A stretch of DNA of 64,000 nucleotides from Favolaschia claudopus (GCA_037176885.1 JAWWNJ010000037.1:186001-250000), one strand, 5' to 3'; shown: positions 35,322 through 46,652, counted from the stretch's first letter. Numbers and translations are program-made. Notes: a model not told the origin generated them from the sequence alone.

Positions 35322-36052
35322 TTAAGGTATTGAAAACAAGTAAAAAACGGACGAGTGCGACCCGCGATTCCGAGCCGATGGAGGATATTCATTCACACCT
35401 ACATCCAATGCAGAGTCAGTGAAGGAGACTGGGATACAATAAACGAACAAAGGCATACCGGTACTATGACCGAGTACAATTCGAGTCGCGTTGATATCCT
35501 CGGTGAGTTGACGTTGGTGCTCAGCTTCCACGATGCGCTGAACGCACTGAAATTGAGTCGTGATGATAGAGGGGGGCGTAAGCATCATACCTGGACAGAA
35601 GTTCCGACTTTCTCAATCTTCTTGACGCATTCCCCGATGTCGCGGCACAGATCACGATATATCTTCCAGGTAGGCGTCCCAGAATCCAATATGCGGTAAC
35701 GGATACCTGAAGCCGAACGCTTGACTCTACGATCAATACCCAAGATTCAGTTCAATCGCTCTGAAGGTAGGAAGACCCGGGGCGGTCAAACGCACTCTAG
35801 TAACTTGACGCCTTCCTCTGTAAGAGCGCGAGAATCACTCGAGAAAATCTTTTGAGCAGCTCGGTTGAAGATTGCTTCAGTTTTCTCGATAACGTCGTCG
35901 AGGTGACGGAGGCAGACCGACGGCCGCTTGAGATGCACGGTATAGGCAGCGCCGGCCCCCGCAGTAAGGCCCACAGCGGTATAGCGAAGTATGTTGTTTG
36001 GGATGAGGGACAACAGTGCAATGAGCAAGGAAGATTGTAGTTGGGACACCAT
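35322..36052 (-). CDS. TM3: member of the small membrane/helical family
   Basis: Starts MVSQLQSSLLIALLSLIPNN and continues ILRYTAVGLTAGAGAAYTVH LKRPSV (membrane segment), then VIEKTEAIFNRAAQKIF and LTEEGVKLLE. Exon 2 is VKRSASGIRYRILDSGTPTW KIYRDL. Exon 3 is CVQRIVEAEHQRQLTEDINA TRIVLGH. The last part either reads through or is spliced at GTATGCC (about 35457) to NEYPPSARNR; both routes end at TAA 35322. The TM1 C-terminal TCRNC is not present. The gene faces EBP2 head to head across 292 bases. Function unknown. Confidence 0.75.
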
Positions 36053-36344
36053 TCCGTGGCGAAAACTGAGGACATAAAAACCATAGTTGCTCTACTATTT
36101 AAAGTGCGCTACACGCCTCCCAATGTATATAATTAGTACAGAGAACCTTTTCCACAGCTCTACAATTTTCTACAGCCTGTGTTTGGCCTGCTTTGGCCTG
36201 TCGTCCGCTTTAGGTCTCTGATCGCTTAGGTTCTTGGCGTTCTTACGTAGCGATTTGATTGATGACGAAAAGAAATGTGACTTTGTGACTAGTCACCATC
36301 ATTGACGTATCTTTCCCAACCTCCAATTTTCTCTTGCTGCCGTT

Positions 36345-37834
36345 GATGGCTTCGAAAACCCCCAAAACTTCCGCAAAGCCGACCATATCGCCAATGGAAA
36401 AGCCAATTGCTGGGCCTTCGAAGACAAAGCCCAAAAATTCGGAGGTCATATCAGTCCCTGCCGTGGGTTTCGACGATGAGGAAGCCGACGAGGCGTCAGA
36501 AAGCGACGACGACTCAGACGACGACGGGGTGGACGAGATGGGGATGGAGCGTCTCATGAATGCTCTCGGTGACGATGGACTAGATGAGTATGAGCAGATG
36601 CAGCTGCATCTTGCGCTTGGCGGTGAAGCCGACGAAGATGACGACGAGGACACCTCAGACGAGGAATTCACACTGAAGTCTGGAGCCAAAGGGAGCGACC
36701 CGGAAAGCTCTGATTCGAACGACGCCGAAGACGATGGGGATTTCGACGACGAAGAGGATGACCGAGAAGAAGACGATGAGGAAGGGCAAGATGTGGCTTT
36801 GGAGGACGTCGAATCCATCGACGACGACGCCGTTCCAAAACAAAAAACTGAGATAGACAACACGGTAAGCAGGAAAATGGTTTATACTGTCTTCTTACAT
36901 GTACTCAATTTTTTCTCATTCAGGTCGCTCTCGCTCGCATCCGCGAAACCATCCAACTCGACCCTTCCCTTTCATGGACAGAAACCCTTGTTCTCACGTA
37001 CCCCGACGCCATCGAAGTCGACGTCGAAGACGACCTTAACCGCGAATTAGCTTTGTGAGTTTTTCTCTCAATCGAATGCTGGATAATTTTTCATCTCTGC
37101 ACGCACCAAGCTACAAACAAGCCCTCCATGGCGCCACCACCGCCCGCACCCTCGCCGCCAAACACCACCTCCCCTTTACCCGCCCCGCGGACTACTTCGC
37201 CGAAATGGTCAAATCTGACGCCCACATGGAGCGCATCCGCCAACGCCTCCTCGACGAGACCGCCGGCATCAAAAAGAGCGAGGACAAGCGCAAGGAGCGC
37301 GAGGGGAAGAAGTTCGGGAAGCAGGTCCAGATCGAGAAGCTCAAAGAGAGGGAGAAGGGGAAGAAGGAGATGGAGGAGAGGTTGCGGGGGCTCAAAAGGA
37401 GTCAGTATTCTTCCTCTTTCGAATTTATCTGAATGTTGACGAATGCGTTTACAGAACGCGGAGACATGCTGGACAAGCCCAACGGCGGGGACGACGACTT
37501 CGACATCGCAGTGGAAGACGCCATCTCAGACCGCCCTGCGAAACGCGGCCGCGGCGCAGGACCCGGCGGCCGTGGGCGGGGTGCAGGCAAAGTCAGTCGT
37601 GACGCGCGGAATCAAAAATTCGGCTTCGGCGGCGCGGGGAAGCGCTCAAAATCCAATACGCGTGAATCGACGGATGATTTCGGTGGTGGAAAGCGCGGAG
37701 GAGGGTTTGGTGGACGGGGAGGGAGAGGTGGAAGGGGCGGAAGGGGTGGTGGACGTGGTGGCTTCGGCGGACGGGGCGGCGGGAGTAAACGTCCGGGGAA
37801 AGATAAACGGGTCGCGGCAAAGAGTAGGAGGTGA
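36345..37834 (+). CDS. EBP2: rRNA-processing protein EBP2
   Basis: Nucleolar protein needed for 60S subunit assembly and 27S pre-rRNA processing. The N-terminus (MASKTPKTSAKPTISPMEKP) leads into a long Asp/Glu-rich acidic region. The conserved EBP2 core follows: ALARIRETIQLDPSLSWTET, EDDLNRELAFYKQALHGATT AR, LPFTRPADYFAEMVKSDAHM ERIR, and KFGKQVQIEKLKEREKGKK (helical, basic). The C-terminus is Gly/Arg-rich (RGG-type) and ends KRVAAKSRR. Three introns. The start at 36345 is the first ATG in frame. It is a single-copy essential gene in yeast and lies at the centre of the mirrored duplication. Confidence 0.92.
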
Positions 37835-37995
37835 TACAAGAACGCGTTCTGTCTACCTACTACTAGCGCGAACAGGGGCACATATTTCTTTGTTACAAGA
37901 AAATTAGGATGTCTATGTGCAAGTACAAGCGTGAGTACAGTACTCTATCATCGTCGTGAGCGGTACATCAGTCATATCTACTCTCTCTACTGCAC

Positions 37996-40467
37996 TCAAT
38001 GCCCGACGCCTGGCCGTCGAACAGTTCTACTCCTCCCGCCCTCACCCTCGTCCTCACTCAACATCAGCACGCAGCCGGCAGCGAAAACAAAGGTGAACAT
38101 GCTGGTGTACACCGGTGCGGCGCGGCTGAAGACGAGGAGGATGCCGCCTAGTATGGGTGCGGTCATGCCACCGCTGTGATTTTGTTTCAGTGATGCAGGA
38201 GAAAGAGGGTAGATAGACAGACATTCGTGATAAAGCAGATGCGATTCCGCATGCGGTACCTCGGACTAGGAGAATTGTTTCAGTGAACGGGCCAGCGACC
38301 GAGACGAAATCGCGCACCTTTAGTGGCGAATATCTCGGGTGTCCACCTAAAAGAGGACGTCAGAGAGTTGGTTAACCATGCATACTCTGCCTATAACTAC
38401 ACGCACCCGTAGAGGATAGCCCACATCGTCTGCGCGCCAAGCAAGATGAGCAGTCGGCCGCACAAGAGACTATATGCAAGAACGCACCGTACTCGTCAGC
38501 CCGACACCAATAGCGCTGACACGGACCGCCCAACTGAGCTCCGCGCTCTGCGACCAGACAAACAGGACGCAGAACGCGGCTGTGAGGAGGGTGCTACCCG
38601 CGAGGGACCATCGCCGACCGAGTGGCGTGCGGATGAGGCGCGCGCCGACCTGATAAATGCGCTGTAAGTAAGGACATATGTCTTGCAAAAGGAAGACTTG
38701 CGAGCGCGCCGGGACATCCGCCTAACGTGTAGACGAGCACGTCCACCAGCTCCTCGCTGATCGATTTCGTCCCGCTGTATTCGAGGAGCTTGGGCAGGAA
38801 GACATTGAACATGGTGTACGCTGCAATCCGTGCGTCAATAAGGGTGAAAAAATCCTGAACACGAATGGGAAATTCACCCAATGCCATCCCGCACCACGCA
38901 CCCCAAACGAGCATCGACGTGCGCCTCCATTCGGGCACAAGCACCATCCTCACACGCGCCAACCCGCGATGCACCCAATGCGTCGGATGCACCTCCTTGC
39001 GCGAAGCCGCGCCGCCGCCGCCGCTGCCAATGGTCTGATACGGCACCTCGTCCTCATCGTCTTGCGGGGGCAACGCTTTAGCGGTATCATCCACATCCGC
39101 AAGACCAAGCTCCCCCGCCAGCGCCGGCGCGCCATTGAACCGCGCGATAAGCTGCAACGCTTCCAGCGCCTCGGCAGGACGCCCAGCGTGCACAAGATAC
39201 CGTGGGCTCTCGTGGAGCCGGAAGAACACGATGCGGGCGATGAACATCGCGAGGGTCTTTACGTGTTATTATAAGTATCAGCATGAAGATTAGGCGTTTA
39301 GTGTGATTGCTCTGCGGGGGTGGAAAGACGCACGAGGACGCCGAGCGCGGCGAGGAGGTGTTTCCAGCCGTTGTTCTCTGCGGGGTTGCAGGGGGTGGTG
39401 GCGGAGGGGGCGCAGGAGTTTGGCGGGACGAGGACGAGGCCGAAGATGGCGGCGAGGACGGAGCCGAGGGAGAAGAAGAGGGAGAGGCCGGTAACGAGGT
39501 GGAGCTTTTGCTGCGGCATGTGTTCGAGGATGAGGGTGCCGTCGGTGGGCATTGAGCCCTGGAAGACATTGTTAGTATTGTTCTCAGGGAGGAGTAGAAT
39601 TTTGTAAAAAAAGAAAACTGCGCATCATGCAGGTGAATAGAACGGTCAGAGTAGCCCTTTTGAGGCGATTATGAGGGCAATGATCAAGGCACTCGTGAAG
39701 TCAAGGTCGATTGTAGTTTTCGACGCCTTTCAAATTCCATAATCGCCTTCATGATCAACCCCGTAATCGCCTCAGAAACCCTACTCTGATTGTCCCTAAT
39801 AGAGCGCGAATGACGGTATGAGGGTTTTCGGAGAAGAAGCGGCACACCACAACGTGCTCGGATGGTGCAATAACGCGTCACCATAGAGTCCAACACAAGG
39901 AAACGCTGATACTCACGCCGACTGCGGTGCCCAGAAAGAAAAGTAAGATGCAGAGTGAGGTGTAAGAGTACGAGAAAGCCGCCAGAACCCCAAAGAGAGC
40001 AGTGAAGAAGAGAGTCGCATTGAAAGCGGCACTTCGTCCAACGAGATCAGAACAGGTTCCCCAGCCGATAGCACCAAGCATCATGCCAGCAAACATGGCA
40101 GAGGATACGACGCCGATATAGTTGTCGGGTACAGAATAATGCTGTTGTACGCGCGGCAGAACAATTGCTACAGCTTGTAGCCACATCTTTGAATCGAATG
40201 TAAGTTTAGCCTAGCAGGCGTTACTGGGTACACTCACATTATCGGCCATCCACCCTGCAGTCATCCGTTCATACTTAGTTCTCAGGCGAGAATGAGAGAG
40301 AAATGCGCACCGAAACCGCAGAGACATAACAGAGTCCATTGGTAACTGCCCATTCCAATACGGTCAATGGTCTTGTCCAATTGAGTTCGCAGATCATCGT
40401 CTCTGTCGTCTAGCAGGTGTTCGCCGTCGTCGTCCGCGTCGGAGGGGAAGTAGGGAGAGGCAGGCAT
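37996..40467 (-). CDS. MFS transporter, SVOP/sugar-transporter type
   Basis: Twelve-helix major facilitator. After an acidic N-terminus (MPASPYFPSDADDDGEHLLD) the protein reads IDRIGMGSYQWTLLCLCGFG WMADN, the typical SV2/SVOP-like first helix. It goes on to GVVSSAMFAGMMLGAIGWGT CSDLVGR, GTAVGGSMPTDGTLILEHMP, ESPRYLVHAGRPAEALEAL, a cytoplasmic loop rich in Gly/Ala, MAYTMFNVFLPKLLEY, GARLIRTPLGRRWSLAGSTL and KVRGTACGIASALSRIGGMT. A substrate cannot be assigned; fungal relatives are organic cation or sugar-like transporters. Start chosen at 40467, the ATG nearest the conserved part. One intron (39559-39916, 358 nt) is unusually long and contains an inserted repeat element. Confidence 0.85.
39641..39796. 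mobile_element. Small palindromic MITE in an MFS intron
   Basis: The ends (TCAGAGTAG..TTTTGAGGCGATTA at left, its imperfect inverse TAATCGCCTCAGAAACCCTACTCTGA at right) form inverted repeats of about 45 bases, including a shared TGATCA. AATAGA flanks both sides and could be a target-site duplication. It sits wholly within the intron, which is about six times the length of the others in this gene. Confidence 0.62.
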
Positions 40468-41941
40468 GGTTATGAAGGTAGATGACAAAAGCACATCGCC
40501 GCTTCCGCCGCAAGCGAGTGGTGCCATCACTACCGTCGGCAACGTCCGATTCGGGTCCTCTTCCCACTTCGACCAGCTCAGATGCATTAGCGCCGTCTTC
40601 TGCCATTTGCCACTGACGCGATGTTGAGCGAACCACTTGTTTGGTGCATGATTGTTAGAGTTCAAATATTGACCAACGCCACTTACTCAGACACTGCTCA
40701 AACTCGGCGGCCGCTCTGACCGGAAAATCATGCAAAACTTGAATCGCGGCACGGCCGCACGGGAGAAGAAAGAGGATTGACTTCTAGGTGTAGTGGCGCG
40801 CTAACAGTATTGCTCTCGGCTCACCGTGCGCCGACTACCTTGTGGATCCAGGATGCGATTTGCCAGTTCTCCAGCCAGAGCCGAAAAAGGCATCTCTTTC
40901 AAGTTGTATTTTCGACACTGTGCAAGAGACCGTTCGAGAGTTGTCGCAGAAAGAGTACTACCACGCACACTCTACAGCTCTCGCGGCCATGTGAGCAATT
41001 TGTTTGGAGTTCGCTGTTTTACCGAGAGAGTCTAGACTCAACAGTACTGCTCCAAAGCAAAATTCTTTGTAGCGCTCGGACAATGACAGGCGCCGTCTCT
41101 CGAGCTGATCGTCGACGGCGGACATCTTTGGACATCTCATGTTTGTGTTAACCAACGTGCTGCTTTATGATATCACCTATCCGTGCACGGTGACAGTCTT
41201 TCCTGTCAAGTGTGTGTCTTTGAAAAATATCACTGAAGCTTGAAAATCAACACTTTCCCATCAACAATTCAACTTCTACTGATTACTTCCTTATAGCAAT
41301 GGTTCAGCCTGAGCAGCTTCTACTAATTTTTCCGTTCAACCGTTTCAAGCCTCTTTGACGGTACGTGTAGTACCCGTCTGGAATCCCGTACACTATAGTT
41401 CACAGCGTTGAACAGATGCAGAGCTCGTTGATTGGAGACTAACCATTCTAGATGCAACGACATCTCGTTTTTGACAAATCTCACATCGGTGTCAACAACG
41501 TGGTATCGTTTTCTGTCACTTCACACGTCGTTTGAACGGCCTAATTTACCATGGTGGGTCCCGACAATACTCCGATCTTGTTGAATCTTGCTGTGCTCAG
41601 TGGAGTGCTCACAATATCAACGGTCCATTCATCCCTCCGGCCGAGCAACGCAGGAAAATTTTCAGGTCTACAGCCTGTGGTCATTGGTAGCTTAGCTCTT
41701 GAGCGGCACAAACTAGGACATATAGATGGTGAGAGATATCATACAAACGCCCGCCGATGTCGGTCAGATTTAGCCAGAATTAACGACGCACCAGTGAAAA
41801 TTGAAAGAACAAAGAAACCCTGACCCCAGTTAGAACTACCAGAGATTGTGGCGAAAGCGATTCTCCCGTTCTCTTACTGCGCTTTCGTTCACAGCCATTG
41901 AAATACGAGCCATGCAACCTGGGTTGTCCCCACTGCGCTCC
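40468..41941. other. Intergenic between MFS and TM4
   Basis: About 1.5 kb between two divergently transcribed genes. Open frames up to 128 codons run into it but lack motifs. Upstream in-frame ATGs of both flanking genes lie here and are not favoured. Right boundary of the non-duplicated core. Confidence 0.4.
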
Positions 41942-42659
41942 ATGTACGACGACTCATTCTCACAACTTCCTTGTTCACTACTGCTGGGGTCGCTGTCCTT
42001 GATCCCCAACGACACGCTGCGCTACACCGCAGTCGGTCTTGCCGCAGGAGCAGGCGTGTCGTGCGCTATACTTCTGAAGCGCCCTTCCGTTCAGCTCAGG
42101 AACCTCGAAGTGACTGTCAATGAAACCGAAGACCTCATCCGTACAGCTAAGGAATTCTGTTCGCGGGATGTTCTTGTTCTCGCTGAGGAAAGCGTAAACC
42201 TGTTGCAGTGCGTTTTTCTCGAGTCGCCATGATACCTGTTTCACTACCGTATTCACTAACTCATACTGAATCACAGAATCAAGCGCTCCGCTTCAATTAT
42301 CCAATGTCGCATATTAGATTCAAATACCCTCACCTGGAAGAAGTACCGCCTTCTATGGGGAGAAGTCAGTGAAACCACCAAGAAGGTCAAGAAAACAAGA
42401 ACTACCATTCAGGTATCATTCTCGATGTAATATCGATCCCGTGGATGCTTGTTGACTGGTACCACAGCTCATCATGGAAACCGAGCGCCAACGTCAATTT
42501 ACCGACGATATCAATGCGACGCAAATCGTGCTTGGTCATAGGAATCCCATGGGATCGCCTTGTATGATATTAGTTTGAATATGTTTTCGATACAATGACT
42601 GACCCTTAATCCAAGGTGTGCTAGAACATCCTTCTTCTTCGCGAGAGCTGTATTCGTAG
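41942..42659 (+). CDS. TM4: member of the small membrane/helical family
   Basis: Starts MYDDSFSQLPCSLLLGSLSL and continues IPNDTLRYTAVGLAAGAGVS CAILLKRPSV, NETEDLIRTAKEFCSRDVLV LAEESVNLL. Exon 2 is IKRSASIIQCRILDSNTLTW KKYRLLW. Exon 3 is LIMETERQRQFTDDINATQI VLGH. A fourth exon after GTATGATATTAG (acceptor at 42615) gives CVLEHPSSSRELYS; without it the protein stops at 42578. Closest to TM2, which occupies the mirror position. An ATG at 41912 is in frame but adds residues not seen in the other copies. Function unknown. Confidence 0.76.
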
Positions 42660-43171
42660 GTTTCTACTTTCCAACCCTTCCTTCTTTGCCTAACGAATTC
42701 GATCTGTTTAGTGTGTAGAAGGCTTATGTGTAGCTTTCTACTCTTGCCGCATTGTGTGGTAGTTGGACTGCGTTAGGGATATTGATTGGGCATTTCCAAG
42801 CTCTACTCGTGCTCGATTTTGAACCGGAACTTCAACTTTTCGTCCTCTTTCAACTCGCCTTCTTCTCACCAAGAAGCCCCTTAGGCTGGTCGAATCTGCC
42901 AGAACAAGGTTCAGGAAAGGAAATCTGTATTAATGACTACTGTGGGGGCCGTTCAACCCATCATATGCGAACGAGCGTCGAGAGCGACGGGTTTGCGATT
43001 CTTCTCTTACGAAAGTAAGCTCCCAGATGTATCATGATGGTCGGGGAAATGTTGTAGGAGAAGTGAGCGACTCACGACACCACTGAATTCGCAATTTCAA
43101 TCCGACTACAATCTAAAGTTGTCAGATCCCGGTTCAGTTGGTCAAGGACAAAACATACTGTAATCAAACAC
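42660..43171. other. Intergenic between TM4 and the right duplication arm
   Basis: About 0.5 kb. No SEN15 relic was found here, unlike the equivalent positions beside TM2 and TM3. No gene recognised. Confidence 0.4.
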
Positions 43172-43408
43172 TGAGCCAAGAATAATCCTAAGTTACTTTG
43201 GGTGTCTGGCTCGGGCCGACCACGCGAGACCGATCAGATCGATCAAAAGTGAATAAGTTTAGCCGTGGGAGCAAAATCGAAGTTGTCCTCAGGCCAACTC
43301 GGGCAAGCTCTCCGTTCAACAATATCAAACACCAGAACTAAACACAAACAGATAAATACATTGCTTCAGAAGCACACTGCCAGTCGCCCACAATCTCTTC
43401 CTCCTCCC

Positions 43409-44104
43409 ATGGCCACCATACCCCAACTACAGTCCTCCTTACTACTGGCGTCGCTTTCCCTCATTCCAAACAACACACTTCGCTACATGGCTGTTGGTGT
43501 CGTTGCAGGGGTTGGTGTTCTCTACGCCGTGCACCTCCAGTGTCCTTCAGTTCAACTCCGCTACCTCCAAGTTGCCATCAAGGATGCCGAGGACATGCTT
43601 CAAGAGGCTAAACAGCTCTGTTCCCTCGATCTTCTTGGTATCACAGAGGAAAGTGTTAAGTTATTGGAGTGCGTTCAAGATTCCACTCATACTCACCCAC
43701 TCATTGACTCTTAAATTGCAGAGTCAAGCGTTCAGCTTCAATGATTCAATGCCGCATATTGAATTCGAGAACGCTCGACTGGAAAACCTACCGCTCACTT
43801 TCCCGGGATCTCCGCCAATCCACTGAGAGAGTCAAGGGAATCGCACTCATCGTTCAGGTATTATAATTCTTGTTCTACATCTATGGTCGACATTCACACT
43901 GGTGTAGCTCAAAATGGAGGCGGAACACCAGAGAAAACTTACTGAAGATATCAACGCAACGAAAGTTGTGCTCGGCCGTATTGTGCCCCCTAGTATGAGT
44001 TCTCCTTCGGGTTTTTGTAGCGAATACTACCCGTCAGTCTTGTGCTCTGTTTTTGTGTTTATCTACTGACGAGGCATCGCTTCCTAGCGTGTAGAAATTG
44101 CTAG
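43409..44104 (+). CDS. TM5: member of the small membrane/helical family
   Basis: Mirror copy of TM1. Exon 1 begins MATIPQLQSSLLLASLSLIP and continues NNTLRYMAVGVVAGVGVLYA VHL, then VAIKDAEDMLQEAKQLC and ITEESVKLLE. Exon 2 is VKRSASMIQCRILNSRTLDW KTYRSLSRDLRQSTERVK. Exon 3 is LKMEAEHQRKLTEDINATKV VLGR. Exon 4 follows an intron from GTATGAGTTC to CTTCCTAG and codes TCRNC before TAG 44102-44104, the same residues as TM1. Without that splice the frame ends at 44069 in a tail unrelated to TM1's. Eight differences from TM1 are seen in the 86-residue first exon. Function unknown. Confidence 0.78.
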
Positions 44105-44348
44105 ATTTGTTGATTTGTGTTCTCGTTCATTTTCTGATGATTGTGTCATTCTGTTGTGCCTTCTGCTAAACATATTGTAAATCGTTTTCCGAAGGAACGT
44201 TACCTCAATATTTTCGTTAGGTATTGTTGCCAAGCGTGTACTTGAACCAAAAAAGGCAATCCGGAAACATGCCGCGTGATCGTCACGAACGCGCTGAGTC
44301 ACAACAGTCACACCCCCTTCCCTGCACCTCCACCTCAAAATTCGGAAA

Positions 44349-44924
44349 ATGCAAGCACATCCATCCGTTGGTGCAAACTCTTTGTTAAATGAACTACTCT
44401 GACTGATTAATAGTACCCTGCTCTCGCTCATGTGCTCCCTAAATATCCTCGCGCCGCTGGAAGTATTTTCCAGGCTTACAACGACATTGTGCTGGGTACA
44501 GGCTTAATAACGACACAGTTGATGATTCTGACTCGGCTTCAGTACAGCAATGGACGGAGACTGAAGTGGTTGATTTGGAAGGCATCTCACGGGCAGCGAT
44601 CGTAGGCAAGAAACCTAAAACCGTATGTCTTTCATCGCCACCGCTTGAGCTCAGGATCCCAAGTCGTTTTCTAGGACGCCATATCGTATGTTGTGCCATG
44701 CTCATTGTCGGAGACCGTCTCCTTTGGCTGGTGCGCGATTTTATTTGCTGTTTCTTTCGATCCTCGTCTTCAGCCTGCTCATTTGTTTTGGTTTTGTTTT
44801 AAGGTTGACAACGGCTTTCACTCTCCTTTCGGACCCACCAGAAATCTTCCTCGCAATCACATCCGACGATGCGTCGATCGTTTACTATAAACTCAGCCGC
44901 GGAATAGTCAAGCCGCAGGTGTGA
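44349..44924 (+). CDS. SEN15: tRNA-splicing endonuclease subunit SEN15, copy b
   Basis: Second intact copy with the same five-exon structure as copy a: MQAHPS, then YPALAHVLPKYPRAAGSIFQ AYNDIVL, VQQWTETEVVDLEGISRAAI, KKPKTDAISYVVPCSLSETV SFGW, and LTTAFTLLSDPPEIFLAITS DDASIVYYKLSRGIVKPQV. About 11 substitutions separate the copies, all compatible with the fold. A 5-base deletion relative to copy a falls inside the second intron (after IVL) and does not disrupt the gene. No stop codons or frame breaks are seen, so both could be functional. It follows TM5 on the same strand after 244 bases. Confidence 0.87.
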
Positions 44925-45504
44925 ATTTTTCGCCGAGTGTTGATCATCATCCTCCGAGTCGCCCCTTGGGTACTTGACACCAAGTTCGTTGACCAAACGG
45001 ATCGCACTCGTGGCGGGTCGCCGCGTTTCTTACGACTTTTGGACGGAAAGTTGGCTCGATCGAAAGTGACATGGGGAATTGCCAACCAATCCGTGTACCG
45101 TCGACCATATGGCAATTGAGTAGGATCTTGTCTAACATGCCATCCTTACATCTATTGGTAAAAGTTGAAATCCACGCACATTTACAGAAAACGTGCAGAA
45201 GCTCTCCTTGTTTCTAAATTCTGACATTGCTTCGTTCTTGCTCAATGCAAGACAGCAGGATCCAATCTTATCGTTGAACTGTCAGCAGATACCTTCCCAG
45301 CCTATAGCTCCTCACCATCCACATGCTACATCTCTCCGAAGATGCGCGACATCCACCAGCATCCACCACAACGTGCGTCCTTGGCAACGCTCAAGCGATC
45401 CGTACCAACGCAGTGGCATATGGTCTTCTTCCGATAACGCCCTATATAACAGAGCTCTTAGTTGAAGTTGCAATCGGTTGCGTTCACGTTGTCCGCTTGC
45501 CAGG
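44925..45504. other. Intergenic; promoter of HNH nuclease gene
   Basis: 580 bases without a recognised gene, ending in the TATA box and leader of the next gene. Confidence 0.4.
45443..45449 (+). promoter_or_regulatory. TATA box of the secreted nuclease gene
   Basis: TATATAA 55-60 bases upstream of the start codon, in a good position for a fungal core promoter. Confidence 0.6.
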
Positions 45505-46554
45505 ATGTTCGCCGTCCCCGCACTTCTTATCTGCAGTGTACTTTTGCGTGTCCTAGCCGCTCCCGTTCCCCGCGCTTTGCCGACCCCGGTCTCTGTTGCG
45601 ACTGCGAAGACCTATCTCTCGCAGCTTACCGTAGCTGCCGACAGCAACAGCCCCGCGTACTCGAGAGACCTGTTCAAAACATGGGATATCAGTGTGTAAA
45701 TTTATATGGTTTTGTATTCGCCTCACTTGCTGTAGTCTCCGGAACCTGCGATACTCGCGAAAGTGAATTCATCTTTATATTGTCTGCTTTTATTCAAAGC
45801 TTATTTAGTGATTTCTAGCCGTGCTTAAGCGCGACGGGACGAACGTCGTCACAGACAGCGCATGTAAAGCCACATCCGGTACCTGGGTTAGCCCGTACGA
45901 CGGTGTTTCAACCACCGCAGCTAGCGACTTCGACATCGTGAGTGATGACCCTTGGTTATTGATTCCAGTTTGGTGAATTGAAACGACTTCTTCGAGGATC
46001 ATATTGTTCCTCTCAAGGAGGTTCATGAACCAATCCAGCCCCTCGAGCTCGACTGACGATTTGACGGCTTTCCTAGGCTTGGGTATCTGGTGCCCGTAAC
46101 TGGACACCGGCTCAGCGTGAAGCGTTTGCCAACGACTTGACCCGTCCGCAGCTCGTTGCTGGTTCGCACAGTTCCCAGATCACAAAAAAAAAATCTTTTT
46201 TGACGAAAACCAAAATAGTCACCGAACACGCTAACCGGTCCAAAGGTGAGCTGTTGCGCGGCCAAGCTCATTCATGTGTTGACAGTTTTTTTTCTTCAGG
46301 CGACAGCGGTGCGCGCCCCAAGCCACTCTCACCACTCTCACTGAACGTTGACACTATGGTTTTGCAGATCCTACGGAATATGTTCCTCCACTACAAAGCT
46401 TTGTGTGCACCTACATTCGCGCGTGGATTACTGTGGTAAGCCACACCCTCTGAAGCCATTTATCCACTGAATTCGAGTACAGAAACACTTTTACGACCTT
46501 ACGATTGATTCTACTGAGAAAACGACCCTGACGAGCTATATCAACGCTTGTTGA
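45505..46554 (+). CDS. Secreted HNH nuclease, DUF1524 / GmrSD C-terminal type
   Basis: Small extracellular nuclease-like protein. Signal peptide MFAVPALLICSVLLRVLAAP is followed by AKTYLSQLTVAA, FKTWD, GTCDTRE, LKRDGTNVVTDSACKATSGT W and SPYDGVSTTAASDFDIDHIV PLKEAW. The last is the HNH core, with DHIVPL as the catalytic His element. Then come WTPAQREAFANDLTRPQLVA V, NRSKGDS (Asn/Lys of the HNH fold) and YVPPLQSFVCTYIRAWITVK, ending LTSYINAC. Nine or more short introns are needed, including one inside KGDS/DPTEYV; all have GT-AG ends and the frame stays open. Catalytic residues appear present. Such proteins are widespread in fungi; role (nutrient DNA, competition) is unknown. Confidence 0.85.
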
Positions 46555-46652
46555 GATTCAAAGGATAAGAGGAATACTGTCCCCTGCTGTACTTCCGAAC
46601 GCAATGGAATTTGTTTTGGTAACTTTTCGTTGGTTCGGCGCTGTCGGCCGAA

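Larger units (their letters stand above)
43172..44924 (+). repeat. Right arm of inverted segmental duplication (TM5 + SEN15)
   Basis: Inverted counterpart of 30639-32420. Includes the TM promoter and leader, TM5, the TM-SEN15 spacer with the shared CTGACGAGGCATCGCTTCCT block, and SEN15 copy b. Ends of recognisable similarity are TGAGCCAAGAAT at 43172 and the SEN15 stop. Confidence 0.88.

Noticed and set aside
36243..36863. 206-codon Ser-rich open frame opposite EBP2
   Set aside because: It is the complement of the EBP2 acidic Asp/Glu tract; poly-Ser is an artefact of reading GAC/GAG on the other strand.
41551..41823. 90-codon open frame starting MVGPDNTPILLNL
   Set aside because: No homology features, no splice context, and it lies in the promoter zone of TM4.
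44460..44530. Apparent frameshift in SEN15 copy b (5-base deletion and TAA)
   Set aside because: The deletion and stop fall inside an intron that is also spliced in copy a; the spliced frame is intact.
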